A stretch of 57,179 nt of DNA, taken from contig CALHBL010000136.1 of assembly GCA_937930825.1 (NCBI GenBank), positions 1 through 57,179 on the forward strand. Direction: 5' to 3'. Source of the stretch: an uncultured Bacteriovoracaceae bacterium (GTDB taxonomy: Bacteria > Bdellovibrionota > Bacteriovoracia > Bacteriovoracales > Bacteriovoracaceae). Positions 25,903 to 34,620 of this stretch are shown in pieces. A model generated the notes under the pieces. The model searched no databases. It worked only from the letters and a program-made list of their open reading frames with translations, and was not told the origin of the DNA. How positions within the stretch are numbered: position 1 is the first letter of the stretch; each line of letters begins with the position of its first letter. The position numbers and the translations under genes are program-made.

Positions 25903-27311
25903 TAACTAATCTTAGGTGAGATCAAAAGAAATTCGGGATAGAAGTAGAGATCTAACTTTCTCTTTTTAAAGTTAAAAGCTACTTCTAGGCCTTCTTCTAA
26001 TTTATGACCTTCGGGTACTAAAAAAGCACAGTCCTTACAGCTCATGTAATCAGCAGTAAATTCAGGAACTCTAATTGCCTTAGTTTTGTACCCTTCGAAA
26101 CCCAGCTTTCCAGCAAGGGACCAATAATCATAAAGGTCTCCAAGAATAAGAATTTTAGAAGGCACTCTATCTGTTGCTTTAAGAACCTCTAACACTTTAT
26201 GCAGTTCAGGGTCTCTTCTCGTTCTATGAGTAAGAGGAAAAATAAGAAGAACAATGCCGGCAATGGGAATGATTCCGGTCACAATTTTTTTCAACTTTCC
26301 TTCCCACTTCTCACTTACAAGCTCGGTTAGGCCATGGCCCGCCATAATGGCCATATAGGGATAGAGTAGAATTAAATAGTTAGAATATTTAAACTTTGGA
26401 ACAGAGAGACCAAGGAGACAAACAAGGAAGTAGGAAGCTGCTGATTTGTAGATAAAATCATTTTTATTTTTAAAGGTTTTCCACAATCCAAAGAGGGCAA
26501 TGAGAAACCAAAGAGGTGCTTTCTTAATTAGAAATATAAAGTAAGTATAGAAAGGACTTCCTCCATTCCTCGCACCAACGATGGTATCGATGAAAGTAAA
26601 ACTAAACCATTTCTCAAAAATATAGAATTTATCTATTCCATATAAAGAGAGTGGCCAGAGGCCGAAGATTAAAAAACCAAGAAGAAGTCCAAGCCAAGGA
26701 GCTAGCCTAAGTAAATCCTTAGTATTTCCCTCCCATAGAAGACTGAGCAGTTGAGCAGCTGGAATTAAGAAAGCGAGCGGGCCCTTTGTAAGTAAGGCAA
26801 GACCAAAGAATAGGCCATTAAGATACCACCACTTCCTATCCTCACGGGTTTTTAAAAAGGCCCAATAGCCTAACAAGGCAAAGAGCATGAGAGCTATATC
26901 AGTATTGGGAAAGCGTACTTTCTTAAATAAGGGAGGAGTTGATAAAAAGAAGAAAGCTACCCAAAAAGATAAATCTTTCTTCTTACTTTTAAAGATTCTA
27001 AAAAGAAGAGCAAAGCTGCCGAGGTAGAATAGGGAGGCATAGAGGCGGGAAGAGACATAGCTAACGCCAAATATTTTAAAAAATAGGCCTTCAAGAATAA
27101 AGGTTAGAGGAATATGGTGAGTAAATTCACTGTAAACATAGTCAGTGAAGTGAGGCACCAACCAGAAACCCTTTTCAGCAGCATTTTTTCCAAATAGGCC
27201 ATAGATATAACCATCTGAGAAGAAGCCCGGAAGCCAAGCGTGCTGAAGTGAGAGAATGAGCCCTAGGGCGAGAAGCCAGAGAAAGCTTAGGTTATAATTT
27301 CGTTGTTCCAT
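25899..27311 (-). CDS. ArnT/PMT-family (GT-C) membrane glycosyltransferase
   Basis: The protein has 470 residues with about ten membrane segments. The N-terminal loop FFSDGYIYGLFGKNAAEKG contains the acidic residue used by the PMT/ArnT family. FTHHIPLTFILEGLFFKIFG and SRLYASLFYLG follow, as in dolichyl-phosphate-mannose protein mannosyltransferases and ArnT, and RFPNTDIALMLFALLGYW comes next. A soluble C-terminal domain of about 100 residues is present. It would transfer a sugar from a polyprenyl-phosphate donor on the periplasmic side. Its end overlaps the convergent rfbH end by 4 bases. Its promoter appears to abut the ATG, with no ribosome site. Confidence 0.85.
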   Translation of the reverse strand: MEQRNYNLSFLWLLALGLILSLQHAWLPGFFSDGYIYGLFGKNAAEKGFWLVPHFTDYVYSEFTHHIPLTFILEGLFFKIFGVSYVSSRLYASLFYLGSFALLFRIFKSKKKDLSFWVAFFFLSTPPLFKKVRFPNTDIALMLFALLGYWAFLKTREDRKWWYLNGLFFGLALLTKGPLAFLIPAAQLLSLLWEGNTKDLLRLAPWLGLLLGFLIFGLWPLSLYGIDKFYIFEKWFSFTFIDTIVGARNGGSPFYTYFIFLIKKAPLWFLIALFGLWKTFKNKNDFIYKSAASYFLVCLLGLSVPKFKYSNYLILLYPYMAIMAGHGLTELVSEKWEGKLKKIVTGIIPIAGIVLLIFPLTHRTRRDPELHKVLEVLKATDRVPSKILILGDLYDYWSLAGKLGFEGYKTKAIRVPEFTADYMSCKDCAFLVPEGHKLEEGLEVAFNFKKRKLDLYFYPEFLLISPKISY

Positions 27312-27318
27312 GAATTAA

Positions 27319-27348
27319 ATCATACCTAGCAAAGTTATCTTTGCCCAA
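27319..27348 (-). promoter_or_regulatory. promoter for the ArnT-like gene, start-codon-proximal
   Basis: Read on the minus strand: TTGGGC (27348-27343), 18 bases, TATGAT (27324-27319), 7 bases, then the ATG (27311-27309). No Shine-Dalgarno sequence is seen. Its -35 overlaps the -35 of the divergent promoter. Confidence 0.5.
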
Positions 27349-27369
27349 TTGGCTTACTTAAAATATAAC
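27341..27369 (+). promoter_or_regulatory. promoter for the 564-residue membrane protein, start-codon-proximal
   Basis: TTGCCC (27341-27346), 17 bases, TATAAC (27364-27369), 5 bases, then ATG at 27375. No usable Shine-Dalgarno sequence is present. Its -35 shares 27343-27346 with the opposite-strand promoter. Confidence 0.5.
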
Positions 27370-27374
27370 TAGGC

Positions 27375-29069
27375 ATGCTCTTTTTGTTGTTTATAATTAT
27401 TGCTTCTTACTTAATTTTTAGTGGGATCACTTTACTTTTTTTTGAGCCAAGTCACTACTCTAGAAACGCTGCACAACCTTTTATCTTTGGTATCGCCTTC
27501 GTCTCAATGACACTTCTTCCGATCAGCTTTATATCTGGCATTAATCACTACTTATTTTACACATTCATTCTCCTGGGCTTGTTAGGATTAATAAGAAGAA
27601 GAGAACTTATCCCCAAGCTTATAAAATCCCCTGTATGGGCGTCTTTTTCTTTTATCCTGATCATTAGCCTCTTTATGGCCTACGAGCATTATCCCTTTGC
27701 AAGTGATACGGATATTTACCATATGAACTCAGTTCAATGGCTTAAAGAATATGGAACTGTTAAAGGCTTAGCAAACTTGAGCAATCGTTTTGGCTTTAAC
27801 TCTACTTGGCATATGCTCGGGGCCCTTTTTGATCATGGACTACTTGAGGGTCGTTCTCCGTGGGTGCTGCCGTGCTTAAGCTACACTATTGGTTTTACTT
27901 ATTTCTTCAACGAGATATTTAATGCTAAAAAGAGGTGGCAAATTATCTACTCAGCTCTTATCCTCTATTGGACGACAATAAATATTTTAACTTGGGGCTT
28001 TCCGAGTCTTCATTATGATTTTCTTCCTTTGCTGCTTATTTCAATCGTATTTTATGAAGTGATCCTTTCCACAAAAGAAAGCCCTAATCTTAAGAGTCAC
28101 AAAATTTCAGCTTGGATGCTTCTCCTAACCTTCTCATTCACACTAAAGCAAGTTGGGGCTTTAAGCCTGATCTTTATGTTCTTACTAGGTTTAGTAAGCC
28201 TAAGAAAAACAAGAGAGCTTTCGGCCAAGAATCTCCTCTGTATCACCATTATTCCTTTAGCAGTCTTCTTCTTTTGGCTTTTAAGAAACTTATACCTTTC
28301 AGGTTATCCGCTATTCCCAGCTTCGTACTTTGCCCAAGATTTTGATTGGACTATTCCTCTAAGTAAGGTGAACAGTATTTATCAAGATATAGTGGGCTGG
28401 GCCAGAATGCCAGGCCCGGGATATCTTGATCAATTTTCTGACCCTAATATAAAATGGCTCCCTTCGTGGTTGAAAATGCAATCTCATAGCATACGCTTCT
28501 GGCTACTAGCTATAATTCCAGGTAGCGCTGCTTTATTTATTTGGATACGGATTCTTCTTACAAAGAAAATTCAAAGTTCTTTCTTTCTCTTAACTTGGTT
28601 TTCTTGCTCACTCGCCTTCTGGTTTTTTTCAGCACCGGATATTAGGTTTGGAGATGGATTTTTCTTTTGTGCCTTAGGAAGTGGTGTTGCCTATCTTCCA
28701 ATATTTAACAAAAATGTAATTAAGAATAATATGAGAATTTATACCTCTATCTGCATATTAGCTCTCGTCCTAAGCTCAACGATGGTCTTAGTGGTCACTG
28801 GAAAAAGAGGTCCATTATCTTTTTTTAAAATAGGGCATCATCAATCAGGAGCTCTAGTTCAAAGAACTACTACGTCGGGATTAAAAGTTTGGACTCCCAT
28901 TTCCCCTAAGAGCTGTAATAATAAGAGCGATAAGTTTATCTGTTCTTCTAATTCGAAAGTATATGAAAAGCTTCCAGCCTGTGGAAATTCTCCTATTCCA
29001 TGCACCCCATTCTTCAACCCACAGCTAAAGCTAATCGGAACGAAGCTAGAAGAAGGGTTTAGGCCGTAG
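27375..29069 (+). CDS. polytopic membrane protein, LIC_10190-like
   Basis: The protein has 564 residues with about twelve hydrophobic segments starting at the N terminus. A loop with FASDTDIYHMNSVQWLKEYG (about 105-124), followed by RFGFNSTWHMLGALFDHG, resembles the membrane family named LIC_10190 from Leptospira surface-glycan loci. I recall this only approximately. An Asp-rich loop after the first helices suggests GT-C-like catalysis. The C-terminal 80 residues are soluble and hold several Cys (KSCNN, KFICSS, PACGN, IPCTP), perhaps disulfide-bonded in the periplasm. It is a single-gene unit converging on the dehydratase gene. Confidence 0.7.
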   Translation: MLFLLFIIIASYLIFSGITLLFFEPSHYSRNAAQPFIFGIAFVSMTLLPISFISGINHYLFYTFILLGLLGLIRRRELIPKLIKSPVWASFSFILIISLFMAYEHYPFASDTDIYHMNSVQWLKEYGTVKGLANLSNRFGFNSTWHMLGALFDHGLLEGRSPWVLPCLSYTIGFTYFFNEIFNAKKRWQIIYSALILYWTTINILTWGFPSLHYDFLPLLLISIVFYEVILSTKESPNLKSHKISAWMLLLTFSFTLKQVGALSLIFMFLLGLVSLRKTRELSAKNLLCITIIPLAVFFFWLLRNLYLSGYPLFPASYFAQDFDWTIPLSKVNSIYQDIVGWARMPGPGYLDQFSDPNIKWLPSWLKMQSHSIRFWLLAIIPGSAALFIWIRILLTKKIQSSFFLLTWFSCSLAFWFFSAPDIRFGDGFFFCALGSGVAYLPIFNKNVIKNNMRIYTSICILALVLSSTMVLVVTGKRGPLSFFKIGHHQSGALVQRTTTSGLKVWTPISPKSCNNKSDKFICSSNSKVYEKLPACGNSPIPCTPFFNPQLKLIGTKLEEGFRP

Positions 29070-29071
29070 AA

Positions 29072-30934
29072 TTACTGGATAGTTTCATTCATTGAGCTAT
29101 CAACAAAAGGAATATACTCTTTCACTAATATCTGAAGCTTTTTCTTAAAAATATAAGAAGAGTCTTCTGAACTATTCTTAAGCTCATCAACCTTAGCAAA
29201 TAGATTTTCAGTTACCAACCGAGCACATGCAACCCTTACTAGCGGATGAGAAGTTTTCATTGTTTTTTCGTCTTCTAAGAATAACTCTTCGTAGAGCTTT
29301 TCACCAGGTCGTAAACCTAAGAACTTAATTTCAATATCCTTGTGGGGTGTATATCCAGAAAGAATAATAAGCTCCTTAGCGAGGTCATAGATTTTCACAG
29401 GTTCACCCATATCAAGAACAAAAATCTCTCCTCCACTACCAATACTGCCTGCCTGCATAATAAGTTGAGCTGCTTCAGGAATAGACATAAAGTAACGAGT
29501 AATGTCTTTGTGTGTAACTGTTACAGGACCTCCATTTTTTATCTGGTCTTGAAAAAGTGGTATGACACTACCATTACTTCCAAGAACATTTCCGAATCGA
29601 ACAGTCATAAACTTAGTTTTGCCTTTCATATCCTGGCAAATCATTTCTGCGACTCTCTTAGTTGCACCCATAACATTTGTTGGCCTTACTGCTTTATCAG
29701 TAGAAATCATTACAAAACGATCAACCCCAAACTCTGCAGCAACAGAGGCAAGCTTAAAAGTCCCTAACACATTGGTTTTAAAACACTCAAATGGGGAATG
29801 CTCCATAAGAGGAACATGCTTATAAGCGGCTACATGATATACAATATTGGGCCTATGCGCTTTAAATGCTTCGCTAAGCCTAAGCTCGTCTCTAATATCT
29901 CCGATAAACGGAACTATCTCAACATCTAAAAACTTACCTCGTAACTTTCTATCTATTTCATAAAGGGCAAATTCACTTAACTCAAATAAAACAATCTTTG
30001 ATGGTTTAAATTTACAAATTTGAACACAGAGTTCAGAGCCAATCGATCCCCCAGCTCCAGATACTAAAATGACTTTTGTAGAGTTAACTCTACCAATTGA
30101 AGAAACATCTAATGAAACTGGTTCCCTGCCAAGTAGGTCTTCAGGGTGAACCTCTCTCAACTGAGATATTTTACTCATTTGTGAAGCTAACTCAGATAAA
30201 GAAGGAAGGGACCGAACCTCAACTCCTTCAATACCATCACAGTTATTTATGACTTGCCTCATCTCTTGAGAGTTTGCTGCCGGAAGAGCAATTAAAATCC
30301 TCTTAACCCCGTAACGCTTACACAATACTGAAAGCTGGCTAATCGTGCCCCTAACTTTAACCCCATGAATTTGTCTTCCCTGCTTGGATCGATCATCATC
30401 GACAAAGCCAACAATTCTACAATTAGAAGACCTTTCATTTACAAATTCTCTGGCCAGTTTTTCACCGGCACTTCCTGCGCCCACAATAATAGAGGGAACA
30501 CTCTCAATGCTTTTGCCCATGATATTGTCTCTAATGAAACGATAAATAAAACGCCCGCCCCCAATCGTGACAATCATGACAAACCAGTTAATAAAAATTA
30601 TTGAGCGCGGTAGAATCGTCAAATTTCCAGTTTGATATAGAATGAGAGGAGCTATCACGAGAGTGATTGTTACGGCTTTAATTATCTGCTTTAAATCGTG
30701 CATACTCGAAAAGCGCCAAATTCCTCGATAGAGCCCTACAAAGTAGAATATAACCTGCTGAGTAAATACGATAACCAATGCCATCTCGAGAGTATTGCTT
30801 TCATTAAAGTAACTTAAATAACTATCGCTAAGCCTTAAGTACAAAGACAAATAAAAGGCGACAAATGTCAACACTGAGTCATGAATAAAAACTAGGAATG
30901 TCTTATATCTGCTTTTGAAAGTCATAAGGTCCAC
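29072..30934 (-). CDS. membrane-bound NDP-sugar 4,6-dehydratase, FlaA1/PglF/WbpM/CapD type
   Basis: The likely reaction is UDP-GlcNAc to UDP-4-keto-6-deoxy-GlcNAc, the first step toward bacillosamine- or QuiNAc-type sugars. The protein has 620 residues with four N-terminal membrane helices (to about residue 130) and a nucleotide-binding domain with IIVGAGSAGEKLARE. The catalytic SDR domain from about 285 has SGAGGSIGSELC, HVAAYKHVPLMEHSP, STDKAVRPTNVMGATKR, RFGNVLGSNGSVIPLF and RPGEKLYEELF. The length and membrane part match PglF/WbpM rather than short PseB. The start is uncertain: GTG at 30934 or ATG at 30925, neither with a good ribosome site. It is divergent from the phosphoglycosyl transferase gene, a common partner. 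Confidence 0.92.
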   Translation of the reverse strand: MDLMTFKSRYKTFLVFIHDSVLTFVAFYLSLYLRLSDSYLSYFNESNTLEMALVIVFTQQVIFYFVGLYRGIWRFSSMHDLKQIIKAVTITLVIAPLILYQTGNLTILPRSIIFINWFVMIVTIGGGRFIYRFIRDNIMGKSIESVPSIIVGAGSAGEKLAREFVNERSSNCRIVGFVDDDRSKQGRQIHGVKVRGTISQLSVLCKRYGVKRILIALPAANSQEMRQVINNCDGIEGVEVRSLPSLSELASQMSKISQLREVHPEDLLGREPVSLDVSSIGRVNSTKVILVSGAGGSIGSELCVQICKFKPSKIVLFELSEFALYEIDRKLRGKFLDVEIVPFIGDIRDELRLSEAFKAHRPNIVYHVAAYKHVPLMEHSPFECFKTNVLGTFKLASVAAEFGVDRFVMISTDKAVRPTNVMGATKRVAEMICQDMKGKTKFMTVRFGNVLGSNGSVIPLFQDQIKNGGPVTVTHKDITRYFMSIPEAAQLIMQAGSIGSGGEIFVLDMGEPVKIYDLAKELIILSGYTPHKDIEIKFLGLRPGEKLYEELFLEDEKTMKTSHPLVRVACARLVTENLFAKVDELKNSSEDSSYIFKKKLQILVKEYIPFVDSSMNETIQ

Positions 30935-31001
30935 AGGAGAAAGTAGAAAATATTAGTTTCTACCTTAACTCTACACAAAATAAAAAAGGAGACTATAAGC
31001 G

Positions 31002-31032
31002 TTAACAAATTTGGTTAAATTCTGTGTAAAAT
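31002..31032 (+). promoter_or_regulatory. candidate promoter close to the phosphoglycosyl transferase start
   Basis: TTAACA (31002-31007), 19 bases, then TAAAAT (31027-31032), ending 7 bases before the ATG. The spacer is longer than ideal. The short distance and lack of a ribosome site again fit a leaderless start. If real, it begins the 26-kb + strand run. Confidence 0.4.
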
Positions 31033-31039
31033 AGCTTAA

Positions 31040-31600
31040 ATGAAAAGAGTTTTCGACATCCTGCTTGCTATTTTCCTTTGTTTTCCACTAGCTCCGCTTT
31101 TTCTAATCATTAGCTTACTAGTGAAGCTGACATCCCAAGGTCCGGCCTTACATCGCTCCAAAAGAGTTGGTCGCAATGGAGTCATATTCCTCATGCCTAA
31201 ATTTAGATCTATGTTTATAAATACGCCAAATGTAGCAACACACCTCCTCAAAGACTCTTCAAGTCACATAACAAAACTTGGCTCCTTCCTTAGGAAGACA
31301 AGTTTAGATGAAATCCCTCAATTAGCTAGCGTCATCAAGGGGGAGATGTCATTTGTTGGGCCGAGGCCCGCACTCTTTAATCAATACGATCTCATTTCAA
31401 TGAGAGATCAATTGAAAATCAATAATTTAAGGCCAGGTATAACAGGATGGGCGCAAATTAACGGAAGAGATGAAATCTCCATAGAAGAAAAAATTAAACT
31501 TGATGCTCACTACTTGAAGCATCAAAATATCTGGCTTGATATAAGAATAATAGTCCTAACTATTTCCAAAGTTTTTCTCTCGAGTAACGTCAAGCACTAG
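31040..31600 (+). CDS. initiating phosphoglycosyl transferase (PglC/WcaJ-type bacterial sugar transferase)
   Basis: It transfers a phospho-sugar from an NDP-sugar to undecaprenyl phosphate, the first step of lipid-linked glycan assembly. The protein has 186 residues, the size of a minimal PglC-like enzyme: one N-terminal re-entrant hydrophobic helix (FDILLAIFLCFPLAPLFLII), GPALHRSKRVGRNG, PKFRSM, the catalytic Asp-Glu in LRKTSLDEIPQL, KGEMSFVGPRPA and RPGITGWAQINGRDE. It opens the long + strand run and faces the PglF-like dehydratase gene. The pair suggests a first sugar of diNAcBac, QuiNAc or FucNAc type, though no PglE/PglD pair for bacillosamine is clearly present. Confidence 0.93.
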   Translation: MKRVFDILLAIFLCFPLAPLFLIISLLVKLTSQGPALHRSKRVGRNGVIFLMPKFRSMFINTPNVATHLLKDSSSHITKLGSFLRKTSLDEIPQLASVIKGEMSFVGPRPALFNQYDLISMRDQLKINNLRPGITGWAQINGRDEISIEEKIKLDAHYLKHQNIWLDIRIIVLTISKVFLSSNVKH

Positions 31601-31664
31601 CTTCACTCATGCTTGCCATTTTTTGATTTCTATATGCAACTTTTTTAATGTATCCTTTCACGCT

Positions 31665-33455
31665 ATGAATGTGCCAAAAGCAGTTAAGAATTTCTCTCAC
31701 AAACTATCTCAATCACTTCAAAAAAGTGAGATTCAAATCCTTGTTGCATGTTTGACTTACTTGGTGGTAGGAGTTTGGCTTCTCCAAAGCTTCCCAATTG
31801 CCTTTGATGAAGCTAAGGCTTTCTTAGTCGCAAAGAAAGTGGCCCTTGGAAGAGATGTAGGAATTAATATTCATGGAGGCTCAAACTCTTCACTTTTTTA
31901 TTCGTTTTACAGTACTGTTATTCAACTCTTTGGAGCTGATATTAGTGTCGCTAGAACTTGCAATATCATTATTCACTCCATATCAATTGCTTTTTTTTGG
32001 ATTACCCTTAAGAGGAATATTCTTCAATCAAAAAATGCAGGGATTGCATTAACTTTCTTCCTCTTCGCTTTTATGCTCAATCCATTTACTCTAGCCTACA
32101 CAATTCCAGTTAACCACTTTAGCCTTTCTCTATCTTTTCTTATCATGAGCGCTGCAGCTACTATTGAATTTTTCTTTGATAAAAAAGCATCATTGAAGAA
32201 AATGCAAGTTCTCTGTATTGCTATGGCATTCTTCACTACCCTGACATTATATATTCGTCCCCACATGTTTCCACTAATCATTATTCCCTTATTGGCAACT
32301 GTCCACATCAGCAAAAGAGACTTTCGCCTGAGACTATTGAGTTTATTTATTTGTACTATTGTAACTTTATGTTTGGTACTTGATTTTTACCTTCTAAAAA
32401 GCATAATAACAGGTGAGCAAGTTGATATTAATGTTGCTAAATTCCTTATTACCCATAGACTTACCCCCCTTATAAACCTTTTAGATGTCTACCTCTATGA
32501 CTTTAAAGCTGCCAGAGGGTTCCTCCAAAAATTATCTTCACTTCTCACCTATCCTAGACAGCTCAATGATCTCCCTAGAGACCCTCTGATTCAACCTATA
32601 AGCCACCTCTATATTTTTAAATCCTTTATTCTTCAGGCTATTGGCCTACATGTGAGTACTATTTTTCTCTTTACTTTTTCTATTTATGGTTTTTGTTTTT
32701 GGAAAAAATTCCAACCAAGTCCTGAACAGAAGACATTTCTTTTCACAGTAATTATCTCAATACCTATATTGAGTATTCCTCTGTATCTACTGCGTTACCT
32801 AGAGTCGACCTCCTTTTCATACTTTTATCAAGCTTTCTTTTTATTATCTGTCGGAGCCGTTGTTATCCTAAGCATCCTATCAAACAAACAAGAAACTAAA
32901 CTTGCATCTTTCACTATTTCCAGCTTCTTTGTCCTTCTTTGTCTACAGAATATCCTCTTTCTTAAACCCCAACGAAACTTAGATAACCCTTTCAAATTTG
33001 TCTTTGGTAGTAATTCAAAGCTAAACTCATCAAATAAATACAGTATCAAAGCATTAAAAGAGTCTGCGCAGGTGATTAACTCATTTCTTAAAAATGACGA
33101 GCTTGTCTTACTGGGCCACTACGCAATAGCCCCTTATTTAAAAGGCAAAACTATCTCAGGCTTAGAAATGAATATTTATAGGAAATTCTTCAGTAAGAAG
33201 AATTTTCTTGCCTTAGACAAGGCTTCTACCATTAATCCGATGGGTGCTTCTGCAAATTTAATATACAGAAAGCTCCTTCAAAACCAAAAGGTAGCTGTCG
33301 TAGTTGAAGACGGAAGTATCCACAAAGACTTAATCAATAATTTAAAAGAAGAAGGTTTATATAAACAAGTGCTTTCCCTTTCCTATGGAAATATACTTGT
33401 TCCTAATATACCCAGAAATAAAGACATTACTCAAAATAAATCAACACAACTCTAG
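31665..33455 (+). CDS. polytopic membrane protein, PMT/GT-C-like glycosyltransferase
   Basis: The protein has 596 residues from this ATG. A TTG 14 codons upstream is in frame, but the extra residues are unlike a membrane-protein start and no ribosome site supports either. A weak promoter (TTGATT at 31623, N17, TAATGT) would start transcription just before the ATG. There are about ten membrane segments. FPIAFDEAKAFLVAKKVALG in the first loop supplies the Asp-Glu of PMT/ArnT-like enzymes, with HGGSNSSLFYSFYS after it. A soluble domain of about 150 residues ends the protein. Acceptor and donor are unknown. Confidence 0.7.
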   Translation: MNVPKAVKNFSHKLSQSLQKSEIQILVACLTYLVVGVWLLQSFPIAFDEAKAFLVAKKVALGRDVGINIHGGSNSSLFYSFYSTVIQLFGADISVARTCNIIIHSISIAFFWITLKRNILQSKNAGIALTFFLFAFMLNPFTLAYTIPVNHFSLSLSFLIMSAAATIEFFFDKKASLKKMQVLCIAMAFFTTLTLYIRPHMFPLIIIPLLATVHISKRDFRLRLLSLFICTIVTLCLVLDFYLLKSIITGEQVDINVAKFLITHRLTPLINLLDVYLYDFKAARGFLQKLSSLLTYPRQLNDLPRDPLIQPISHLYIFKSFILQAIGLHVSTIFLFTFSIYGFCFWKKFQPSPEQKTFLFTVIISIPILSIPLYLLRYLESTSFSYFYQAFFLLSVGAVVILSILSNKQETKLASFTISSFFVLLCLQNILFLKPQRNLDNPFKFVFGSNSKLNSSNKYSIKALKESAQVINSFLKNDELVLLGHYAIAPYLKGKTISGLEMNIYRKFFSKKNFLALDKASTINPMGASANLIYRKLLQNQKVAVVVEDGSIHKDLINNLKEEGLYKQVLSLSYGNILVPNIPRNKDITQNKSTQL

Positions 33456-33486
33456 AGAGTAAGCAAGTGGACTTGGAGTCTCTAAA

Positions 33487-34620
33487 ATGACATTAAAAAT
33501 TTTAACAATAGTTGGAACTCGACCAGAGCTAATAAAACTTAGCTCTACAATTAAACTCTTAGACACCTCATTTCGCCACGTCCTTGTGCATACAGGACAA
33601 AACTACGACTACGAGCTAAATGAAGTATTCTTTAAGGATCTTCTTATTCGAAAGCCTGATTACTTTCTAGAGTCAGCAAGAGACTCTCCGGCCAAAACAG
33701 TAGGAGCTGTGATCTCTAGCTTTGACGAAGTTTTGGAAAAAGAGGTCCCTGATGCCGTCCTTTTGTACGGAGACACTAATAGCTGCCTTTCAGTTATATC
33801 TGCGAAGAAGAGAAAGATACCAGTATTTCATATGGAAGCTGGAAACCGCTGTTTTGATCAAAGAGTACCTGAAGAAGTTAATCGCAAGATTGTTGATCAC
33901 CTAAGTGATATTAATATGGTTCATAGTGAGCATGCGAGAAGATACCTTACTAGCGAAGGCATTAAACCTGAAACTATTATTAAGACAGGCTCACCTCTTG
34001 GGGAAGTCTTCAACGAGTTTAAGGAAGAAATAGAAAAGTCAAATATCCTTACGAATCTAAATATTCTAGAAAATAAATACTTTATAGTGAGTGCCCATAG
34101 AGAAGAAAATGTCGACAGTGAGAAAAACTTTAGAAGCCTTCTTGATTCTCTTAACTTTCTAGCTGAGAAGTTTAATTTCCCCATTGTATTTTCGACTCAC
34201 CCGAGAACCCGCAAAAGACTTGATGCACTTTCAGGCTTAAAATTAAATTCACTAATAAAGTTTATAAAGCCTTTAGGCTTTTTTGATTATAACAAACTAC
34301 AGAAATGTGCCTACTGTGTAATCTCAGATAGTGGAACTATAACTGAAGAGTCCCATTACCTCGGTTTTCCAGGAATAATGACACGGAATGCTCATGAGCG
34401 GCCAGAAGGCATGGATGTAGGAAAAATAATAATGTCAGGCTTAACTCGAGAGGGAGTTTTTGACTCTGTAAATTTAGCTGTTAAATTACATAAGAATCAA
34501 ACTCGAACAATCGAGAACTATTCCTATGACTCTGTTTCTAGCCAAGTAGTTAAGATTATTCAAAGTTACACGGGTTATATAAATCGAACCGTATGGTCTA
34601 AAGGAAATCAAAATGTTTAA
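33487..34620 (+). CDS. UDP-GlcNAc 2-epimerase family (WecB/CapG/FnlC type)
   Basis: This is a non-hydrolysing UDP-HexNAc 2-epimerase with GT-B fold, 377 residues, the usual length. Motifs are VGTRPELIKLSS (8-19), HTGQNYDYELNEVFF (35-49), HMEAGNRCFDQRVPEEVNR (118-136), SAHREENVD, and SDSGTITEES near 280. The last block and the FKDLLIRKPDYFL segment look more like CapG/FnlC, which acts on 6-deoxy sugars, than WecB. That fits the next gene, a CapE/PseB-like dehydratase overlapping by 8 bases. The ribosome site GGAG is 8 bases before the ATG. Confidence 0.88.
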   Translation: MTLKILTIVGTRPELIKLSSTIKLLDTSFRHVLVHTGQNYDYELNEVFFKDLLIRKPDYFLESARDSPAKTVGAVISSFDEVLEKEVPDAVLLYGDTNSCLSVISAKKRKIPVFHMEAGNRCFDQRVPEEVNRKIVDHLSDINMVHSEHARRYLTSEGIKPETIIKTGSPLGEVFNEFKEEIEKSNILTNLNILENKYFIVSAHREENVDSEKNFRSLLDSLNFLAEKFNFPIVFSTHPRTRKRLDALSGLKLNSLIKFIKPLGFFDYNKLQKCAYCVISDSGTITEESHYLGFPGIMTRNAHERPEGMDVGKIIMSGLTREGVFDSVNLAVKLHKNQTRTIENYSYDSVSSQVVKIIQSYTGYINRTVWSKGNQNV

